Shown here one piece after another: positions 12,662-15,509 of a stretch of 15,509 nucleotides of DNA. The notes under the pieces were generated by a model. That model was not told the DNA's origin, ran no database searches, and worked only from the letters and a program-made list of their open reading frames with translations. The stretch spans positions 1 to 15,509 of the forward strand of contig CAMPJQ010000014.1 in the NCBI GenBank assembly GCA_946886925.1, given 5' to 3'. The stretch comes from an uncultured Terrimonas sp. Its GTDB lineage: Bacteria > Bacteroidota > Bacteroidia > Chitinophagales > Chitinophagaceae. Every line of letters starts with the position of its first letter. The stretch's first letter is position 1. A program made the position numbers and the translations under genes.

Positions 12662-13753
12662 GTGTTGGCAAAAAAAATAATCATAGCAGGAGGAGGAACA
12701 GGGGGTCATATTTTTCCGGCGATAGCCATTGCCAGCGCATTAAAAAAAGAAGATAGCACAATTGAGATATTGTTTGCAGGAGCGAAAGGAAAAATGGAAA
12801 TGGAAAAAGTACCGCAGGCCGGCTATGCTATTAAAGGTTTGGATATCGCAGGATTCAACCGTAGTTCTTTGATCAAAAATATGGGATTGCCTTTTAAGCT
12901 CATCAAAAGCTTTTTGCAGGTACGAAAGATCGTGAATCAATTTAAACCCGATGGGGTAATTGGGGTTGGCGGCTATTCGAGCTTTCCGGTACTTCGTTAT
13001 GCGCAGCAAAAGGGCATAGCTACTTTCATTCATGAAGCCAATTCATTTGCCGGAAAAACAAATATACTGCTGGCCAAAAGAGCAACTAAGATTTTCACAG
13101 GCAGCGATGGTATGGAAAAATTCTTCCCTGCCGAAAAAATACTGGTTACCGGTAACCCTGTGAGGGAGGCAATCGTAAACAGCAATATCAGCAGGGAGGA
13201 AGCGCTTCTTTTTTTTGGACTGAACCCCGGGGAAAAAACGGTTTTGGTAACCGGCGGAAGTCTTGGCGCGAAATCCATTAACGAAGCCATAGCAGCGCAT
13301 ATAACAGAGTTTGAGAAAAATAAACTGCAGTTGATCTGGCAAACAGGAAAGCCATTTGCGGAGCAGGCAAAACAATTGGCGCGCGGAAAAGAAAACATAT
13401 GGACCAATGATTTTATAACCAGCATGGAAAACGCTTTTGCCGCGGCCGATGTAGTAATATCCAGGTCGGGCGCCATGTCGGTTGCGGAACTGTGCGTAGC
13501 AAAACAGGCGGTAATATTTGTACCCTTTCCGTTTGCAGCCGAAGATCATCAAACGGTAAACGCTGATCGTTTGGTAAAAAAGCAGGCCGCGCTGGTCGTT
13601 AAAAACAGCGAAGCAAAAAACATTTTAACAGACAAGGCGATAGCACTGGCATTGAATGATCCACAACGGCAGCAACTAAAAAACAATATCGCCCGGCTGG
13701 CTGTAACCGATGCAGATGATGTGATCGCAAAAAAAGTGCTGGAAGCAATTTGA
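12662..13753 (+). CDS. murG: UDP-N-acetylglucosamine--lipid I GlcNAc transferase MurG
   Basis: A 363-residue peripheral membrane glycosyltransferase (GT28 type) that converts lipid I to lipid II on the cytoplasmic face. Motifs: the glycine-rich loop IIIAGGGTGGHIFPA at 6-20, GVGGYSSFP at 101-109, HEANSFAGKTN at 124-134, VTGNPVR at 162-168, the second glycine loop VTGGSLGAKSIN at 196-207, WQTGKP at 226-231, ISRSGAMSVAEL at 266-277 and FPFAAEDHQTVNA at 289-301. The start is not AUG: GTG at 12662 gives MLAKKIII and TTG at 12665 gives MAKKIII, the commoner family form. An ATG at 12660 is out of frame and stops after six codons at an A8 run. ftsW ends 8 nt before and murC starts 10 nt after. Confidence 0.95.
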   Translation: MLAKKIIIAGGGTGGHIFPAIAIASALKKEDSTIEILFAGAKGKMEMEKVPQAGYAIKGLDIAGFNRSSLIKNMGLPFKLIKSFLQVRKIVNQFKPDGVIGVGGYSSFPVLRYAQQKGIATFIHEANSFAGKTNILLAKRATKIFTGSDGMEKFFPAEKILVTGNPVREAIVNSNISREEALLFFGLNPGEKTVLVTGGSLGAKSINEAIAAHITEFEKNKLQLIWQTGKPFAEQAKQLARGKENIWTNDFITSMENAFAAADVVISRSGAMSVAELCVAKQAVIFVPFPFAAEDHQTVNADRLVKKQAALVVKNSEAKNILTDKAIALALNDPQRQQLKNNIARLAVTDADDVIAKKVLEAI

Positions 13754-13763
13754 TCCGAAGGGA

Positions 13764-15152
13764 ATGAAAGAAATTAACAACATAAAAGAAGTTTATTTTA
13801 TAGGTATCGGGGGGATAGGCATGAGTGCGCTGGCAAGATATTTTAAAGCAAAGGGGAAAAAAGTAAGTGGTTACGATAAAACGGAAACAGCGTTAACAAA
13901 GCAACTGGTAAAAGAAGGAATAACGGTGCACTATGACGATGATGAAAAACATATAGCTAAAGATGCTGACATAGTAGTATATACGCCGGCTATTCCGAAG
14001 GAACAGAAAGGGTTGCTGTATTACCGGCAAAGCGGCTATACCCTTTTAAAGAGAAGCGATGTGCTGGGTGAGATCACCAAAAGTTCTTTTAACATATGCG
14101 TGGCAGGAACACATGGCAAAACCACCATCACTACCATGACGGCGCACCTGCTCCGCCATTCGGGTTATGGATGTAATGCCTTTTTGGGCGGTATAGCAGC
14201 CAACTATAACAGCAATTTCTGGAGCAGCGAAAGAAATGTATGCGTGGTGGAAGCAGATGAATACGACAGGAGCTTTTTAAAACTCCATCCCGATATAGCT
14301 GTTATCAGTGCAATGGATGCCGACCACTTAGATATCTATGGCACGGAAGATGAAATGCAGCAGGCCTTTATTGATTTTGCAGGTAAAGTAAAAAAAGGGG
14401 GAGTACTATTCAGCAAATGGGGACTGGTAAGAGCAAATGATCTGAAAGCAGATCATCATTTTACGTACAGCCTCCAAACTAAGAACGCTGATATATATGC
14501 GGCTAATATTAATAACAAGGGAGGCGGCTATGTATTTGACGTGCATATAAAAAATGAATGGCTAAAGGACATAAAACTGAATATGGGTGGTTTGCACAAT
14601 GTTGAAAATGCTGTTGCCGCCATTGCTATTGCAAAGCAACTGAATATTGAAGATGGAAAAATTAAAGCGGCAGTAGCAGCTTTCAAAGGTGTAAAGCGGA
14701 GGTTTGAGTACATCATCCCTCCTGCAGATAAAAATGCAACGGTATATGTTGATGATTATGCGCATCACCCGGCGGAACTGGAAGCATTAATTAAAGGTGC
14801 GAAGCTGTTGTTCACAGATAAAAAATGTACTGTGGTTTTTCAGCCGCATTTATTCAGCCGCACCAGGGATTTCGCTGGAGCATTTGCGGAAAGTTTAGAC
14901 CAGGCAGATGAAGTGATATTGTTACCGGTTTATCCTGCAAGAGAATTACCGGTGCAGGGAGTAACCAGCAGGCTGATATTTGACAAAATGAAAAATGAAA
15001 ATAAGTACCTGGTGGATAAAGAAGCAGTGCTGAACTGGATAAAAAACAAGTATGATCAAAACAAACCCAACCTTTTAATTACTGCAGGAGCGGGAGATAT
15101 TGATCAACTGGTTCAGCCTGTAAAAGAGATACTGGAGAAAGGTGAAAAGTGA
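13764..15152 (+). CDS. murC: UDP-N-acetylmuramate--L-alanine ligase MurC
   Basis: A cytoplasmic ATP-dependent ligase of 462 residues that attaches L-alanine to UDP-MurNAc, the first step of stem-peptide assembly. Motifs in order: the N-terminal nucleotide-binding GIGGIGMSALA at 14-24, YTPAIP at 73-78, LKRSDVLGE at 95-103, the P-loop AGTHGKTTITTM at 114-125, EADEYDRSF at 163-171, MDADHLDIYG at 184-193, GLHNVENAVAA at 276-286, FKGVKRRFE at 307-315, VDDYAHHPAE at 329-338, FQPHLFSRTRDF at 359-370 and ITAGAGDID at 439-447. Length is normal. The ATG at 13764 follows GAAGGGA, one of the few purine-rich ribosome sites in the window. The last codons (LEKGEK) come from a GGTGAAAAG repeat-like string that continues into the ftsQ leader. 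Confidence 0.97.
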   Translation: MKEINNIKEVYFIGIGGIGMSALARYFKAKGKKVSGYDKTETALTKQLVKEGITVHYDDDEKHIAKDADIVVYTPAIPKEQKGLLYYRQSGYTLLKRSDVLGEITKSSFNICVAGTHGKTTITTMTAHLLRHSGYGCNAFLGGIAANYNSNFWSSERNVCVVEADEYDRSFLKLHPDIAVISAMDADHLDIYGTEDEMQQAFIDFAGKVKKGGVLFSKWGLVRANDLKADHHFTYSLQTKNADIYAANINNKGGGYVFDVHIKNEWLKDIKLNMGGLHNVENAVAAIAIAKQLNIEDGKIKAAVAAFKGVKRRFEYIIPPADKNATVYVDDYAHHPAELEALIKGAKLLFTDKKCTVVFQPHLFSRTRDFAGAFAESLDQADEVILLPVYPARELPVQGVTSRLIFDKMKNENKYLVDKEAVLNWIKNKYDQNKPNLLITAGAGDIDQLVQPVKEILEKGEK

Positions 15153-15181
15153 AAGGTAAAAGAAAAAAAGCTGATAATAAC

Positions 15182-15509
15182 ATGCGGCTAAGCAAAAGAA
15201 AAATATGGAGGTTTATTGCTGCCACTTTATGGGTGGGTGCAGGAGTAGCACTGGTAGTGCTGCTGATTGCCGCTATACGCAAGAGGGATGATAAAATATG
15301 CAACGGACTGGAAATAGAGATCACGGATATAAAGAATAACCTTTTTGCAGATAAAAATGATATACGGGGAATGCTCACCAATATGATGCCCGCTATTAAA
15401 GGCATGGTATTGACTGAATTTAACCTGCAGCAGATGGAGCGAACCCTGGAAGGCAATGTTTGGATAAAAGATGCTGAATTGTTCTTTGATAACAATGAAG
15501 TATTGCAGG
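15182..15509 (+). CDS. ftsQ: Cell division protein FtsQ, N-terminal part (cut by window edge)
   Basis: The first 109 residues of FtsQ, continuing past the window. A basic tail (RLSKRKIWR) is followed by one membrane helix at about 10-32 and then the start of a POTRA-like domain: GLEIEITDIKNNLFADKNDI at 42-61 and TLEGNVWIKDAELFFDN at 88-104, matching the Bacteroidota FtsQ pattern of a strand, then a helix ending in xWIKxAEL. FtsQ is a bitopic divisome protein that binds FtsB and FtsL. Position after murC is the standard one. Start: ATG at 15182 is chosen; an in-frame GTG at 15149, sharing GTGA with the murC stop, would add 11 lysine-rich residues and is a real alternative because 4-nt overlaps often signal coupling. 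ftsA and ftsZ are expected next, outside the window. Confidence 0.9.
   Translation, partial: MRLSKRKIWRFIAATLWVGAGVALVVLLIAAIRKRDDKICNGLEIEITDIKNNLFADKNDIRGMLTNMMPAIKGMVLTEFNLQQMERTLEGNVWIKDAELFFDNNEVLQ

Noticed and set aside
13043..13552. 169-codon open frame on the minus strand inside murG
   Set aside because: It lies wholly opposite a strongly motif-supported murG, and its translation is rich in aromatic, cysteine and lysine residues with no recognisable domain; it is a shadow frame.

Overview
The window is the left part of a division and cell wall (dcw) gene cluster from a Bacteroidota bacterium, most likely a member of the Chitinophagaceae or a close relative. Lineage evidence: the cluster order mraZ-rsmH-ftsL-ftsI(PASTA)-murE-mraY-murD-ftsW-murG-murC-ftsQ without murF, a short FtsL of the Bacteroidota type, an MraY about 80 residues longer than the proteobacterial enzyme, almost no Shine-Dalgarno sequences, A-rich gene leaders, and a TAnnTTTG type promoter element. 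The family-level call is inference from protein resemblance.

Region by region. 141-1475 (+) encodes a membrane sensor histidine kinase with no response regulator beside it in the window. It meets, tail to tail with an 8-nt overlap, a QueA-family tRNA-modification gene on the minus strand (1468-2694) that is longer than classical QueA. A 339-nt divergent intergenic region (2695-3033) follows. It is the most information-rich non-coding stretch: three DnaA-box-like nonamers phased at exactly 10 bp (the middle one perfect), a second perfect DnaA box in the opposite orientation beside a 20-nt A/T-only run, and, just before mraZ, a 10-bp-phased TGGGA array that matches the known MraZ operator design.

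From 3034 to the right edge all genes read on the plus strand, closely spaced, and form one putative operon. MraZ regulates the cluster; RsmH methylates 16S rRNA; MurE, MurD and MurC are Mur ligases; MraY and MurG make lipid I and lipid II; FtsW and FtsI polymerise and cross-link septal peptidoglycan; FtsL and FtsQ are divisome scaffold proteins. ftsQ is cut by the window edge. The missing ligase gene murF must lie elsewhere.

No mobile element, CRISPR array, tRNA or rRNA was seen, and there is no clearly new multi-gene system. The items worth a second look are regulatory: the DnaA-box cluster, the MraZ operator, intergenic hairpins after mraZ and murE, two tiny ORFs in the murD leader, non-AUG starts of ftsI and murG, and the long QueA variant.
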